Of a stretch of DNA of 64,000 bases, positions 63,851 through 64,000 are shown in pieces (position 1 is the first letter of the stretch; every line of letters starts with the position of its first letter). Under the pieces are notes generated by a model, which ran no database searches, was not told where the DNA came from, and saw only the letters and a list, made by a program, of their open reading frames with translations. This DNA comes from Scatophagus argus (taxonomy: Eukaryota > Chordata > Actinopteri > Scatophagidae). A program made the translations under genes and the position numbers. The stretch lies in the NCBI RefSeq assembly GCF_020382885.2, contig NC_058512.1:203501-267500 (forward strand), in the 5' to 3' direction.

Positions 63851-64000
63851 CCGACAGACCTGCAGACCTACAGACATGCAGACCTGCAGACCAGCAGACC
63901 TACAGACCTGAACATCTGCAGAACTACAGACATGCAGACCTGCAGACCTACAGACATGCAGACCTGCAGACCAGCAGACCTGAACATCTGCAGAACTACA
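63851..64000. repeat. CAGACCTGCAGACCTA minisatellite running off the window
   Basis: Tandem 8-10 bp words (CAGACCTG, CAGACCTA, CAGACATG, GAACATCTG) ordered into a longer unit of about 70 bp that occurs twice before the window ends. Confidence 0.8.

Larger units (their letters stand above)
57730..64000. other. Region upstream of il7r, no gene recognised
   Basis: More than 6 kb with no exon chain or family similarity. It contains a perfect 16-bp hairpin, a (CA)n at 61849-61872 and two minisatellites. The next gene is probably outside the window. Confidence 0.45.

Overview
The window looks like nuclear DNA of a ray-finned (percomorph-type) fish. Genes are split into short exons with GT/AG introns. 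Non-coding DNA is dense in CA/GT microsatellites, CR1/L2/Rex1-like LINE tails, tRNA-derived SINEs and small DNA-transposon remnants. The host proteins read clearly as vertebrate orthologues. There are no bacterial operons, CRISPR arrays or rRNA genes.

Layout: 1-2.5 kb holds no gene, only a LINE/low-complexity patch. 2.5-6.1 kb is mocs2 (+), one locus with two consecutive ORFs for the small and large subunits of molybdopterin synthase. 7.2-11.9 kb is a complete ugcg (+), ceramide glucosyltransferase. 12-17 kb is 3'UTR and repeats between convergent genes. 17.2-25.1 kb is ptbp3 (-), a four-RRM splicing regulator with a 5'-truncated LINE in its last coding intron. 26.5-32.1 kb is hsdl2 (+), a peroxisomal SDR/SCP2 protein whose introns hold LINE pieces and an internally deleted piggyBac. 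34.1-34.6 kb is a decayed lipoxygenase fragment (+). 35.9-39.6 kb is a DNase II-like gene (-) whose first exon I could not find. 40-46.7 kb is repeat-rich and without a confident gene. 46.8-49.9 kb is capsl (+), with two alternative copies of its last exon. 52.9-57.5 kb is il7r (-). 57.7-64 kb holds minisatellites and hairpins but no recognisable gene.

Gene order unites loci that lie on human chromosome 5 (MOCS2, CAPSL, IL7R) and human chromosome 9 (UGCG, PTBP3, HSDL2). These gene sets are together on the bird Z chromosome, so the window probably keeps an old vertebrate linkage. The genes are not one pathway: they cover molybdenum cofactor synthesis, glycosphingolipid synthesis, RNA splicing, peroxisomal lipid metabolism, lysosomal DNA degradation, an EF-hand protein and a cytokine receptor.

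The best unusual signals are: (i) the capsl terminal-exon duplication; (ii) a filler-type insertion at 35.2 kb containing a perfect 86-bp copy of the hsdl2 last exon joined to a 24-bp local copy; (iii) a mocs2 transcript in which the two ORFs would be 11 nt apart after splicing; (iv) several near-perfect small hairpins, two of them side by side in the first capsl intron; (v) a repeat array grown from the ptbp3 stop-codon region; (vi) an N-terminal repeat ORF upstream of the il7r signal peptide. Exon boundaries were read by eye from splice signals, phase and protein similarity remembered from known families; no alignment was run.
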